Shown: positions 22,787 through 31,783 of the stretch, one piece after another
Layout of the letters: each line of letters opens with the position of its first letter
How positions within the stretch are numbered: the stretch's first letter is position 1
Source: a virus
IMG/VR virus record: IMGVR_UViG_3300030061_000976
Span: 1-52,788 of that record
Direction: 5' to 3' (one strand)
DNA: 52,788 bases
Notes under the pieces: model-generated
Database searches by the model: none
The model's input: the letters and a program-made list of their open reading frames with translations, nothing else
Told to the model about the DNA's origin: nothing
Program-made: the position numbers and the translations under genes

Positions 22787-22808
22787 ATGACTGAGGCTCA
22801 AGATAGCA

Positions 22809-22946
22809 ATGGCTACAAAAGCAAAGGGGTTAAACAAGATTGAGTCAATCAAGAAGAAGACATCAATAGGCCAAAGCGTTCGATCTAGACCTTCAAACAA
22901 ATCTAAAAGACGCAGCTTCAAAAGATATAGAGGCCAAGGAAAATGA
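22809..22946 (+). CDS. Small basic protein
   Basis: 45 residues from ATG 22809. It is strongly basic (for example KSKRRSFKRYRGQGK at the end), and its stop overlaps the ParB-like start as ATGA. The ribosome-binding site is weak (GAGGCTCAAG), so the coupling is the main support. Small basic phage peptides of this kind may bind nucleic acid; no family is recognised. Confidence 0.45.
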   Translation: MATKAKGLNKIESIKKKTSIGQSVRSRPSNKSKRRSFKRYRGQGK

Positions 22947-23518
22947 GCGATCCAGCCAGCAAAGTTGATAGCCGTCCGATTGAGTCGTTGGTTCCGTATG
23001 ACCGCAACCCAAGGATGCACCCTGACTCTCAGATTGAGCAGTTAGCGAATAGCATCAGGCAGTGGGGCTGGACTGTTCCAATCTTAATTGATGACGCTAG
23101 CAACGTGATAGCGGGTCATGGAAGGCTTGAGGCGGCAAAGAGGCTAGGGATGGAAGCAGTCCCTTGTGTCGTTGCTTCTGGGTGGACTGAGGACCAGCGC
23201 AGGGCATATGTCATTGCGGATAACAAGCTAAGTGAGAACTCCGCTTGGGATGACGGGTTGTTCTATAGGGAATTGACGGCGCTAAGTGAGGCAAATTTTG
23301 ATTTGAGTCTTACTGGCGTTGAGGGTTTTGAGGTTGTTGATTTCCAACCAAACGTAGACCCCTCATTTAGTCCATATAATGTTGATGATGTAAGTCTGGA
23401 CCGTGCATCAGATAATATGACTTCTCAGATTAACGGCATACAAAATGGCAAGGCTGAACAAGGAACAGAGGTGATGTGTCCGCATTGCGCTGAAACTTTC
23501 ATATTTACGGGATCATGA
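22943..23518 (+). CDS. ParB/Srx-like N-terminal-domain protein with C-terminal CxxC
   Basis: 191 residues. Residues 10-110 are a ParB-like domain: IESLVPYDRNPRMHPDSQIE, VIAGHGRLEAAKRLGM with the AGHGR box at 57-61, and AYVIADNKLSENSAWDD. This is the exact N-terminal half found fused to DNA methyltransferases in many phages and prophages. Here the methyltransferase half is missing and a short CPHC motif ends the protein. A separate methyltransferase-like gene follows one gene later, so the fusion appears split. It may be a CTP- or ATP-binding DNA-associated protein or nuclease; there is no ParA partner, so segregation is unlikely. Confidence 0.8.
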   Translation: MSDPASKVDSRPIESLVPYDRNPRMHPDSQIEQLANSIRQWGWTVPILIDDASNVIAGHGRLEAAKRLGMEAVPCVVASGWTEDQRRAYVIADNKLSENSAWDDGLFYRELTALSEANFDLSLTGVEGFEVVDFQPNVDPSFSPYNVDDVSLDRASDNMTSQINGIQNGKAEQGTEVMCPHCAETFIFTGS

Positions 23519-23790
23519 CTCCAGATCAATTTCAAGAGTGCGTGTCTGGCAAGAAGTGGCGCTTTGCCAAAAGCATGCCCTCAATACCGCATGAATACAC
23601 ACGGGTATCTGAATGGGCATCAAAATCAGATTTTGAAAATGCCGTGATGTGTATCAGAGAACACGGAATCACTGAGGCATTTTATAAGCGTAAATATATC
23701 TATCTATATGTGGGCGGCTACAAATACTGGACTATGGGCGCTTCAGCTCATGAAACGGAGATCATAAACAGGGCCGCAGTGAATGGATGA
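23515..23790 (+). CDS. Hypothetical protein between ParB-like and methyltransferase-like genes
   Basis: 91 residues, overlapping both neighbours (4 and 8 bases). It is rich in aromatic residues (YKRKYIYLYVGGYKYWTMG). It has no known motif. The tight overlaps suggest it works in the same complex or pathway as its neighbours. Confidence 0.55.
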   Translation: MTPDQFQECVSGKKWRFAKSMPSIPHEYTRVSEWASKSDFENAVMCIREHGITEAFYKRKYIYLYVGGYKYWTMGASAHETEIINRAAVNG

Positions 23791-24364
23791 AATGTATCAC
23801 ACTGCTTTGAAAAGTAAGTTTGATACAAAGGATGTTGCTGTATCAACTAGAGTGAGCGGTGATAGATATCTTTTTCTTCAAAGTGATCTGATGGTTAACG
23901 GCATCCCTGACGAGGTGACTGATTGTGATGTTATCTATGGTGAGCCACCGTGGCCTCATGGGTTTAAGGTTTTCAATGACAGAGCAGAAGTCAGTGACAG
24001 GCGTACATACCAAGAATTTGCTAGTGTTCTAGGTTCTGAGATAAAGCGCATCAGAAAGCCGTTCTATATGACGCTAGGCAAGACCTTAATGAAAATGCTT
24101 CCATCTCACTCTGGGAGTCTTCCTGTGAAGCTAAACGGTGCAGATGCTTTCATGGTCTGGTGGTTTGATAAGTATGATGGCCCACATGATACCAATATAT
24201 CCATCTGTAAGGCGCTAGGGGCGCGGTACAGAAGCATGGGTGATTGGTGCTGCGGTTATGCCACCCCATTGCTGGCCTTTAGTGAGGGGGGCGGAAAACG
24301 CATTGTAGGGTCTGATTATGATGGGAAGTGCATAACTGTTTGCGGTGAAAGGATGAGACGTTGA
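23783..24364 (+). CDS. Permuted DNA methyltransferase-like protein (EPPW motif)
   Basis: 193 residues. Near the N-terminus CDVIYGEPPWPHG carries EPPW (54-57) in place of the catalytic DPPW/DPPY motif IV of amino-methyltransferases. Near the C-terminus a segment with pattern G-D-W-C-C-G-Y-A-T-P, about 18 residues later G-S-D-Y-D, aligns with motif I and the ribose-binding acidic loop. Motif IV before motif I is the order of permuted beta-class enzymes. Both motifs are degenerate, and the protein is shorter than usual. It may be a methyltransferase with unusual specificity, or a catalytically inactive decoy; the operon with two ParB-like proteins points to DNA. Confidence 0.55.
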   Translation: MDEMYHTALKSKFDTKDVAVSTRVSGDRYLFLQSDLMVNGIPDEVTDCDVIYGEPPWPHGFKVFNDRAEVSDRRTYQEFASVLGSEIKRIRKPFYMTLGKTLMKMLPSHSGSLPVKLNGADAFMVWWFDKYDGPHDTNISICKALGARYRSMGDWCCGYATPLLAFSEGGGKRIVGSDYDGKCITVCGERMRR

Positions 24365-25533
24365 AAATATACTTAAAAAACAACGTATGGGACGCCGCGC
24401 TAAGTAGAATGAACAGGGTGTTTGATGAATTTGACAATGTAGTTATCTCAACGTCCGGAGGCAAAGACAGCACTGTGACTATGCAGTTGGCTTTGATGGT
24501 CGCGGAACAGCGCGGGAAGCTTCCCTTGAAAATGCTGTTCTTGGATCAGGAAGCAGAATACGGCATGACCATTGAGTATATGCGTTTGGCTATGGCGGAC
24601 CCTCGCGTTGAGCCATTGTGGATACAGGCACCCATAAAGCTGTTCAACGCAACCTCTATGGATGAGCCGTGGCTAATGTGTTGGGACGAGGATGAAGAGT
24701 GGATGCGTCCTAAAGAAGACATAAGCATTAAAGAGAACGTGTTCGGCACTGATAGGTTTCATGATATTTTCCCTAAAATGCTGGCGCATTGGTTTCCAGA
24801 TCAGAAGGCTTGTTATCTGGCCGGGGTAAGGGCAGAGGAAAGCCCGCAGCGTTTAGCGGGCCTGACCACAGGTCAAACCTATAAAGAGATCACATGGGGA
24901 AAGGTGCTGGATAAAAAGAAAGACCACTATACGTTTTATCCGCTCTACGATTGGTGTCTCAGTGATGTTTGGAAATCTATACATGATGGTGAATGGCCGT
25001 ATTGTCGTATCTATGATGAGTTATACCGTTACGGACAAGCGCCTCACAAAATGAGGGTGTCAAACCTTCACCATGAAACAGCAGTACACAGTCTCTTCTT
25101 TTTGCATGAGGTCGAGCCTGATACATGGGGCGCTCTTACTAAGAGACTTAAAGGCGTCAATCAGGCAAAGCATATGCAGAAGCATGAGATGTTAGCGGTT
25201 AAGAAGCTGCCGCCTATGTTCAAAGATTGGAAGGAATACAGGGATTATCTTACAGATAATTTGATAACTTTAGAGGATCACAAAGCAAGGTTTAAAAAGC
25301 AGTGGTCGCGTATGGACGATCTATATGACGAATTACGCAAGCCGGATGAAATGTACCAGAAGCAAATAGGGTCACTTCTCGTCAATGATTGGGAGTTTGT
25401 AAAAATTGCAGGGTATTTGAATAGTCCATCAATCATAGCTTACAGGGATTGGAAAAAAGGTAATTTGCATGCTCGCAAACGACCCCCTCAAAATTTAGTG
25501 CAGATAAAAGAGAGATACTTAAATGTCGGATAG
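24361..25533 (+). CDS. ibrA: IbrA-like PAPS-reductase-family protein (DUF3440 type)
   Basis: 390 residues with a TTG start overlapping the previous stop. The PP-loop SGGKDST (residues 32-38) binds ATP as in PAPS reductases and N-type ATP pyrophosphatases. The block CYLAGVRAEESPQRLAG and a Trp-rich FYPLYDWCLSDVWKSI segment match the IbrA/DUF3440 branch rather than true PAPS reductase. The following gene is its usual IbrB partner. In the Dnd phosphorothioation system a related PP-loop enzyme activates sulfur for DNA; a DNA-modification or nucleotide-altering role is plausible here but unproven. Confidence 0.8.
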   Translation: MKIYLKNNVWDAALSRMNRVFDEFDNVVISTSGGKDSTVTMQLALMVAEQRGKLPLKMLFLDQEAEYGMTIEYMRLAMADPRVEPLWIQAPIKLFNATSMDEPWLMCWDEDEEWMRPKEDISIKENVFGTDRFHDIFPKMLAHWFPDQKACYLAGVRAEESPQRLAGLTTGQTYKEITWGKVLDKKKDHYTFYPLYDWCLSDVWKSIHDGEWPYCRIYDELYRYGQAPHKMRVSNLHHETAVHSLFFLHEVEPDTWGALTKRLKGVNQAKHMQKHEMLAVKKLPPMFKDWKEYRDYLTDNLITLEDHKARFKKQWSRMDDLYDELRKPDEMYQKQIGSLLVNDWEFVKIAGYLNSPSIIAYRDWKKGNLHARKRPPQNLVQIKERYLNVG

Positions 25534-26089
25534 TCCAGACTTCTCACATCATCCCATCAATGATGTAAAGTGGGTTCCAATTGAGAAGGTTGAGGCCAAT
25601 GATTACAATCCTAATTCCGTGGCGGGTAAGGAGATGGGGTTATTGCATACCTCAATTAAGCATGATGGTTACACCCAGCCAATTGTTACGGTCTATGATC
25701 CGGATAGAGATGTGTACGTTATCGTGGATGGTTTCCATAGATACTTTACCTGTAAAAATAACAAGGACATAAAAGACAGCACCCACGGTCATTTGCCCGT
25801 AGTGGTTCTGGACAAAAGCATAAATGACAGGATGGCATCTACTGTTAGACATAACAGGGCGCGAGGCGCTCATAGCGTTACGGGCATGTCTAATATGGTG
25901 TTCACTATGCTAGAGAATGGATGGGCAGATGCAGATATATGCAACAAGTTGGGCATGGATGCTGATGAACTATTGAGGCTTAAACACATCACGGGATTCA
26001 GCAAGCTATTCAAGGATGCAGAATACAACAAATCGTGGGTATCAAAACATCAGATATTGTTGGCTAAAGAAAATGGTGTTAAAGCATAG
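25523..26089 (+). CDS. ibrB: IbrB-like ParB-domain protein
   Basis: 188 residues, overlapping the IbrA-like gene by 11 bases. The ParB-like core has VEANDYNPN, IVDGFHRYFTC with the DGFHR nucleotide-binding box at 69-73, and the motif ASTVRHNRARGAHSV, the IbrB hallmark. In Escherichia coli IbrA and IbrB are a paired locus affecting gene expression, with no defined chemistry. Its C-terminal HTH-like part (ADICNKLGMDADELLRLKH) could bind DNA. It ends 12 bases before the small terminase. Confidence 0.8.
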   Translation: MSDSPDFSHHPINDVKWVPIEKVEANDYNPNSVAGKEMGLLHTSIKHDGYTQPIVTVYDPDRDVYVIVDGFHRYFTCKNNKDIKDSTHGHLPVVVLDKSINDRMASTVRHNRARGAHSVTGMSNMVFTMLENGWADADICNKLGMDADELLRLKHITGFSKLFKDAEYNKSWVSKHQILLAKENGVKA

Positions 26090-26101
26090 TAGAGGTACAA
26101 A

Positions 26102-26689
26102 ATGGAACAGAGTGATAACGAAGAAACTAAATCCCTTAAGCTGACTGAGGCTATAAAAGAGGATATACGCCGTGAGTTCATACACGGCCATACTGATGAA
26201 AGCGGTGCTTTTGACTACCCAAGCATTGACTCGTTAGTTCAAAAGTACGGCGTTTCTCGTACCACTCTATATCGTTACGCCAGTAAAGAGGATTGGCAGG
26301 GGCAGAGAAACCACGTCCAAACCGAGATTGATGAGAGAATCAGGGCTACGCGGTTGAAGGATTACGTTGAGCATAGCAACCGCCTAGATGATAACGCTCT
26401 AAGGCTGGCGCAGAGCTTGATGGCCAAAGTGGCGCGAAAGATCACACAAGATGAAGAACAGCTTAGAAATGATCCTGATTATGAGGGCATGGCAGCAGGG
26501 GTGCTAGACAGGCTGGCATCTGTTGTGGGTCAGGCGCAGAAAATAGGCAAACTAGCCCTTGGTGAGGCTCAAGAGATATCAAAGGTGTCAACTAATGTTG
26601 CGATCCCCGAGTCGTTCCGAGAAATTGCTGACGAATTGGACGCGATTGCCGCAGCCAAGTCACAGAGCGGCAACCACACTTTACAGTGA
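26102..26689 (+). CDS. terS: Terminase small subunit
   Basis: 195 residues. An N-terminal helix-turn-helix (SIDSLVQKYGVSRTTLYRYA, about residues 40-60) would recognise the packaging start site. A central helical region and an Ala-rich oligomerisation segment follow. It lies directly upstream of, and overlaps, the large terminase, the normal position for the small subunit. Confidence 0.75.
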   Translation: MEQSDNEETKSLKLTEAIKEDIRREFIHGHTDESGAFDYPSIDSLVQKYGVSRTTLYRYASKEDWQGQRNHVQTEIDERIRATRLKDYVEHSNRLDDNALRLAQSLMAKVARKITQDEEQLRNDPDYEGMAAGVLDRLASVVGQAQKIGKLALGEAQEISKVSTNVAIPESFREIADELDAIAAAKSQSGNHTLQ

Positions 26690-27890
26690 TTGGATAAGAA
26701 ATATCTCACGCCCCGAACAGGTTACGCCACCGGGGGATTGGGATGTGTGGCTTATACTTGCCGGCAGAGGGTGGGGTAAGACTCTTACTGGAGCAATGGA
26801 TGCGTTGATATACGCGCTTAAAAATCCAGAATCACAGGTGGCCGTTGTTACTCCTACCTTTGGGGATATACGAAGGGTAGCCTTCGGTGGCGTTTCCGGC
26901 ATGCTCAAGCACCTTCCTCGTGAGTGCCTTAAGTCAGGGCGTGGTCAAGGATACAACGCTTCAGCAAGCGAAATAAGGCTATACAACGGCAGCAAGATCA
27001 TGGGCTTTAGTGCAACCGAGCCGGATAGGCTACGAGGGCCGCAGTTTCATAGAGCGTGGTGTGATGAGTTGGCCGCTTGGCAGTATCCAGATACATTTGA
27101 TCAATTGCAGTTTGGGCTGCGTCTTGGGGATAAGCCTCAGTGCGTTATTACTACCACTCCTAAACCAATCCCAATGATAAGAGATTTAGCAAAACGAGCT
27201 AACATATGTATCACAAGAGGTAGCACTTTTGAGAACGCCGCTAATCTAGCTCCATCAGCGTTGGCCATGCTAGAAGAAAAATACTCCAATACAAGGCTAG
27301 GACGCCAAGAACTGTACGCTGAAATCATAGATGACATTGAAGGCGCGTTGTGGTCTCATTCTATAATAGAGGACCAGAGGGTTACAGAAGCACCGGAAAT
27401 GCAGCGCATTGTGGTTAGTATTGACCCCGCCGTCACATCTGGAGAAAACAGCGACGAAACCGGAATAATTATATCTGGAAGAGGCGTTGATAATCGATAT
27501 TATGTAATTGATGATATCTCTGGTAGGATGTCACCAGATGCGTGGGCGCAGAAAGCAGTAAATGCGTACCATGAGCATGACGCTGATAAAATTGTAGCTG
27601 AAGTTAATAACGGCGGCGATCTTGTAGAGCGTCTGATTAGAACGGTTGAATCGGGAGTGCCGTATAAAGCTATAAGATCATCCCGTGGAAAGTTACTTAG
27701 GGCAGAGCCTATATCTGCTCTATATGAGCAAGGCAAGGTCAGTCACTTGGGCGTATTTAGTGAGTTAGAGCAGCAGATGTGCGGCTACACACCGGAAACA
27801 GCCAAATCACCAGATAGGCTAGATGCCTTGGTTTTCGGTATCACTGAATTAAGCGCCTCAAGCGGGCAAGCGATGTGGAGGGTATCATAA
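26559..27890 (+). CDS. terL: Terminase large subunit (phage B)
   Basis: Up to 443 residues; the true start is uncertain. The frame is open from 26559, but homology to Terminase_6/GTA-type enzymes begins near LYSDWIRNI (about 26680), and a TTG at 26646 is a candidate start. The ATPase has Walker A AGRGWGKT and Walker B AWCDE followed by the ITTTPKP coupling motif. The nuclease starts with VSIDPAVT and has EVNNGGD and a final D-A-L-V-F segment. It pumps DNA into the capsid through the HK97-type portal encoded next. Unlike the fragment at 1-213 it is complete. Confidence 0.9.
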   Translation: MVRLKRYQRCQLMLRSPSRSEKLLTNWTRLPQPSHRAATTLYSDWIRNISRPEQVTPPGDWDVWLILAGRGWGKTLTGAMDALIYALKNPESQVAVVTPTFGDIRRVAFGGVSGMLKHLPRECLKSGRGQGYNASASEIRLYNGSKIMGFSATEPDRLRGPQFHRAWCDELAAWQYPDTFDQLQFGLRLGDKPQCVITTTPKPIPMIRDLAKRANICITRGSTFENAANLAPSALAMLEEKYSNTRLGRQELYAEIIDDIEGALWSHSIIEDQRVTEAPEMQRIVVSIDPAVTSGENSDETGIIISGRGVDNRYYVIDDISGRMSPDAWAQKAVNAYHEHDADKIVAEVNNGGDLVERLIRTVESGVPYKAIRSSRGKLLRAEPISALYEQGKVSHLGVFSELEQQMCGYTPETAKSPDRLDALVFGITELSASSGQAMWRVS

Positions 27891-29815
27891 TGGGCCTTAA
27901 AGAAGCATGGGGTGCGCTATTTAACGCTCCTCAAAATCAACCTAGGCAAATCAAAGAGGGGCCGGTTGTTGCATATGCGAATGTAGGCACAAGGGTGGCC
28001 CCTAAAGAACGGTATGACCAACTTGCTACAGATGGGTATATCCAGAACGCTATTGTCTATCGTTGTGTTAATGAGATAGCGCAGGGTTCGGCGGCTGTTA
28101 AGTTTCAGCTAATGCGTGGAGATCAACCTATTGAAGATAGCGCAATACTGGACTTACTGAACCGGCCTAATCCTATGGCCAACGGGTCAGAGTTCTTTCA
28201 AGAGGTCTATAGCTACCTTCTGTTGTCAGGCAACTCGTTTGTTATGAAGAGCGGTCCAGATCAGGGAAATCCAAGGGAACTTTACACGCTGCGTCCTGAC
28301 AGGGTTCAAGTTGTACCCGGCAAAAGAGAAATACCAGATCGTTACGATTATGTAGTCAACGGTAAGACCGCAGCTACATATCCGGTAGATTCTACAACGG
28401 GTGAATCAGATATAAAGCAAATTAAGCTGTTCAATCCGTTGAATGACTTTTATGGGCTTAGTCCGGTCATGCCCGCCGCCGTGGATATTGACCAGCACAA
28501 TTTGAGCAATCGCCATAACGTGGCTCTGCTGATGAATGGTGCGCGTCCATCAGGTGCAGTGGTTTACAAGCCGAAAGACGAAAGCGGCAGCATGACGATG
28601 CTGACAGAAGCCCAACGTGACCAGCTAAGATCAGACCTTACACAGCGTTTTGAAAAGACGGAAAATGCTGGCCGTACAATGATATTAGAAGGGGATTTTG
28701 ATTATAAAGAGATGGGTATGACACCCAAGGACATGGACTTCAGTTCAATGAAGAATATGTCAGCGCGTGATATCGCCCTGTGCTTTGGTGTTCCGGGTCA
28801 GCTTGTCGGCATACCTGACTCCCAAACATACGCGAACATGGCAGAAGCTAGGCTGGCGCTGTATGAAGAAACAATCATTCCGATGCTGCGTCATATTGAA
28901 AGCGATATGAATGAATGGCTAGTGCCATCATTTGGAGATGATAGCATTAAGTTGACTTATAACATTGACGATATCCCGGCTATCGCAGAACGGCGACGCA
29001 TGGTCTATGATAATGTTATACGGGCGGTTGATACTGGCATTATTACTCGAAATGAAGCTAGGGAGCGTTTGAATCTGGAGCCGTTACAGGGCGGGGATGA
29101 TGCCTATATACCAGCTAATTTATTTCCTTTGGGACAGCCAGAACCCGCACCATCGCAGCCAGCTAATGAAGAAGAAGCAGAGAAACTGGCGGAAGAGGCT
29201 TATGGCTCTCAATCTGATGGTACAGAGAAGAGCATGGAGCTTCATTTCACGCAAGAACAGGCAGAAGCCAGAGCGCAGCAAATTGGATGCGTAGGCAGTC
29301 ACACCCACGATATTAATGGCATGACCTATTATATGCCCTGCGGATCACATGATGCCTATCATGAAGCTATGGGTATAAAAATACCATCCAAGTCAGACAG
29401 CGTTGTACAGCCGCTTTTCAAGGCAATTGACACCAAGCCTACCGCTGGCATGGCTGAAGCCGCTGAGCGGGCGTTAAAATGGCGTGAAGAGTACAATAGG
29501 GGCGGCACAGGGGTCGGAGTGAGGCGGGCAAGGCAGCTTGTGGCCAGAGATAGCCTAAGTGACCGAGATGTGCTGGATATGTTTAGTTTCTTTTCACGGC
29601 ATGAGGTTGATAAGCAAGCGGAAGGGTTTAGTGAGGGAGAAGATGGCTTTCCATCCGCTGGCCGAATTGCTTGGGACTTGTGGGGTGGGGATGGTGGTTT
29701 CCGCTGGTCTAGTCGCAAGCGGGATCAGATTATGAAGGAACGGGAGAAGTCATCTAATGGTGGCCCTGAAAAAGAAAAGAGCGATACGCCTATCCCCGTT
29801 GCGGGAATATCGTGA
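27890..29815 (+). CDS. HK97-type portal protein with C-terminal accessory domains
   Basis: 641 residues from ATG 27890, overlapping the terminase stop as TAATG. Residues 1-420 are a normal HK97-family portal (NRPNPMANGSEFFQEVYSYL, NPLNDFYGLSPVMPA, FGVPGQLVGI). The 220-residue extension is unusual. It has a Cys/His module (C467, H471, H473, C484, H487 in a GCVGSHTHD...MPCGSH arrangement) that recurs in the gene at 37355. A helical domain with SFFSRHEVD and AWDLWGGDGG follows, found attached to various phage structural proteins. The extension might bind a metal or the MuF/protease partners. Confidence 0.9.
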   Translation: MGLKEAWGALFNAPQNQPRQIKEGPVVAYANVGTRVAPKERYDQLATDGYIQNAIVYRCVNEIAQGSAAVKFQLMRGDQPIEDSAILDLLNRPNPMANGSEFFQEVYSYLLLSGNSFVMKSGPDQGNPRELYTLRPDRVQVVPGKREIPDRYDYVVNGKTAATYPVDSTTGESDIKQIKLFNPLNDFYGLSPVMPAAVDIDQHNLSNRHNVALLMNGARPSGAVVYKPKDESGSMTMLTEAQRDQLRSDLTQRFEKTENAGRTMILEGDFDYKEMGMTPKDMDFSSMKNMSARDIALCFGVPGQLVGIPDSQTYANMAEARLALYEETIIPMLRHIESDMNEWLVPSFGDDSIKLTYNIDDIPAIAERRRMVYDNVIRAVDTGIITRNEARERLNLEPLQGGDDAYIPANLFPLGQPEPAPSQPANEEEAEKLAEEAYGSQSDGTEKSMELHFTQEQAEARAQQIGCVGSHTHDINGMTYYMPCGSHDAYHEAMGIKIPSKSDSVVQPLFKAIDTKPTAGMAEAAERALKWREEYNRGGTGVGVRRARQLVARDSLSDRDVLDMFSFFSRHEVDKQAEGFSEGEDGFPSAGRIAWDLWGGDGGFRWSSRKRDQIMKEREKSSNGGPEKEKSDTPIPVAGIS

Positions 29816-31577
29816 GGTAAATCGGTTAAGGTCAGGGCTAGAACGCTCTTACACTTTTCGTTTAATACGGCTGTTCTCTGAAATTGGCAATCAAGCGGCT
29901 GACGCAGTTGAGTCGGGCGGTGTATCGGGGGCTAGAGGTCTCTATCCTGATATATTTAGACGTATGGATTCAACTCTTGGGCAGCTATACGAGGAGACCA
30001 TCAAAGTTTTCTCTGACCGCGCAATTGCGAATAGACGATCTGCAAAAGCGGTTGCATCATTTGAGGACATCTTTGCCGCCTTCATACGAACGCGGGGGGC
30101 GCAGAGGGTTACGGAAATAAGCACCACCACTCAGCGCATCATACAAAGCACCATTGAGAGGAACAGCACGGCGGGGGTTGACGTAATTGCTAGGGCAATA
30201 CGGGATAGGTTTGAGCCAAGGTTTAGCAGGGCAAGAGCAACCACTATAGCCAGAACAGAAATACACAACGCATCATCTTTTGCCACGCATGAGCAACAAA
30301 AATCTTTCGGTGTCCCTGAGATGCAAAAGCAGTGGATGGCTAACACAGATGGCAGGACACGGGGAACACATGCGGCGGCTAGTGGCCAGCAAGTAGGTAT
30401 TGACGAGGATTTCATAGTAGGCGGTCGCAAGATGGCTTACCCCGGCGATCCAAGAGGGGGGCCGGCAGAGGTAATAAATTGTCGTTGTGTCCTGTTATAT
30501 GTTGAGCCGGAAGAAGAGGTAGAAGAAGCCCCGACTGTGGTAGTAGCGGCCAACCCTAAGCGCAAGCCTAAGATGGTAGGCATTGATGAGATACAGATCA
30601 TAGCCAAGGCGTTGGCTGTTGATCGTATGGTTGAGCGCTTTGGGGTGGCGCAGTCTAGGTTTTTAGAGCGCGATCCAGATGGGCTTTCTGGTATAACGAG
30701 CAGATTTAGAGGCCGCGCTGCCACAGATTTTGGCAAAGCTAAAGCGGGAACGCTATCCAAAGAGGCTACATCCATAGTTAATGCCTTGCTGGAGGAGACT
30801 GATCAGTTAGCCGACATCACGGGGGTTTTGCCTTTGCGCGGCTTGAAGGGCATCAGGGGGGATGGTGCTCTAGCGGATATGGGTGATGCAGTCATTGGCA
30901 TCAAAGGCAAGCAGTTCAGTGCGCTGGCAGATAAGGCGGTAAAAGGTAAAGATAAGGATGTTGCACTAGCATCAACTAATCGACGTATTGACGAACTTAC
31001 GAAAGAAAAGACTGATATCGTAATTGATACGGATAAAAGACTAGGCGGTCTTGAGGTAGCTTTTCCCAAGTATGTTAAGACCAGAGACGGTCAGTCCGGC
31101 GGTCTGAACCAAGAAGATTTTGACTTCTTCGTATTCTCAAGACGTAGACATGCAGAGATTGATGATGAACTGTATGAACTTCGCAGACAAAAATCACTTA
31201 CAGAAGGCGTTCCGCCAGACGGATGGAAGTGGGGGGATGAGATATCCGGTAGACCTTGGACATCAGATGCTTATTTTTCTGATCCATTAGATAAGATTCG
31301 AAGCACTATCTACCATGAGTTTGGTCACAATGTTCATCAACAGTATTTGGTGATCAACAGGGGTACTTACTTCGCGCCGGAAGTTGAGAAGTGGATGAAG
31401 TCCAATGCCAAGCGCGGTACTCGCAAGTCAGCGACTCGATACGGTGACAAGAATGAACGGGAATGGTTTGCTGAGAACTTCAGTATGTACTTTATGGATC
31501 GTGAGGATTTAGTAGACCCACTTTTTATACGTCTCATAGAATCTATTATAAACAAGAGGCCATTCCCAGATGTCTAA
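29757..31577 (+). CDS. MuF-family head morphogenesis protein fused to a zinc metalloprotease domain
   Basis: 606 residues, overlapping the portal gene by 59 bases. Residues about 150-250 are the MuF/SPP1 gp7-like domain: TIARTEIHNASS, QWMANTDGRTRGTHAA, and NCRCVLLY at its end. A linker and a helical region follow. The C-terminal 130 residues contain YHEFGHNVH with zinc ligands H520, E521 and H524, and a downstream glutamate E573 (WFAENF), fitting a zincin. MuF proteins enter the virion, and their variable C-termini are known as polymorphic toxins or enzymes delivered to the host. This looks like such a fusion, with a peptidase payload. Confidence 0.85.
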   Translation: MVALKKKRAIRLSPLREYREVNRLRSGLERSYTFRLIRLFSEIGNQAADAVESGGVSGARGLYPDIFRRMDSTLGQLYEETIKVFSDRAIANRRSAKAVASFEDIFAAFIRTRGAQRVTEISTTTQRIIQSTIERNSTAGVDVIARAIRDRFEPRFSRARATTIARTEIHNASSFATHEQQKSFGVPEMQKQWMANTDGRTRGTHAAASGQQVGIDEDFIVGGRKMAYPGDPRGGPAEVINCRCVLLYVEPEEEVEEAPTVVVAANPKRKPKMVGIDEIQIIAKALAVDRMVERFGVAQSRFLERDPDGLSGITSRFRGRAATDFGKAKAGTLSKEATSIVNALLEETDQLADITGVLPLRGLKGIRGDGALADMGDAVIGIKGKQFSALADKAVKGKDKDVALASTNRRIDELTKEKTDIVIDTDKRLGGLEVAFPKYVKTRDGQSGGLNQEDFDFFVFSRRRHAEIDDELYELRRQKSLTEGVPPDGWKWGDEISGRPWTSDAYFSDPLDKIRSTIYHEFGHNVHQQYLVINRGTYFAPEVEKWMKSNAKRGTRKSATRYGDKNEREWFAENFSMYFMDREDLVDPLFIRLIESIINKRPFPDV

Positions 31578-31752
31578 GCAGTCAGAGGCGCAACTGAAAA
31601 TGGAAGGTATCGCGGATACGATACTCAACAAATCTACGCTGTCTGATTTAGATCGTGAAATCTTAGATGAATATAAGCGGTGGAATCCATCTCAAGCTGA
31701 ATGGATTGATGAGGCTCTGTTCCTCTTTGATACAAAAGAACCGCCAGCGTGA
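31570..31752 (+). CDS. Small acidic protein, candidate partner of the MuF metalloprotease
   Basis: 60 residues starting 8 bases before the MuF stop. It is acidic and helical (LSDLDREILDEYKRWNPSQA). Polymorphic MuF toxins are commonly followed by a small immunity or control gene in this position, and the overlap implies coupled translation. No conserved domain is visible, so the immunity role is an inference from position, size and charge. Confidence 0.5.
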   Translation: MSKQSEAQLKMEGIADTILNKSTLSDLDREILDEYKRWNPSQAEWIDEALFLFDTKEPPA

Positions 31753-31783
31753 ACTGACGGCTCTTATTGAACTTTGGATTTTT

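Noticed and set aside
24361-25533. Assimilatory PAPS reductase as a sulfur-metabolism gene
   Set aside because: The protein is longer and matches the IbrA/DUF3440 branch, and its neighbour is IbrB-like rather than sulfite reductase or other sulfur genes.
22943-26089. Plasmid-type partition locus
   Set aside because: Two ParB-like proteins are present but no ParA ATPase; the sequence type is that of ParB-methyltransferase and IbrB proteins.
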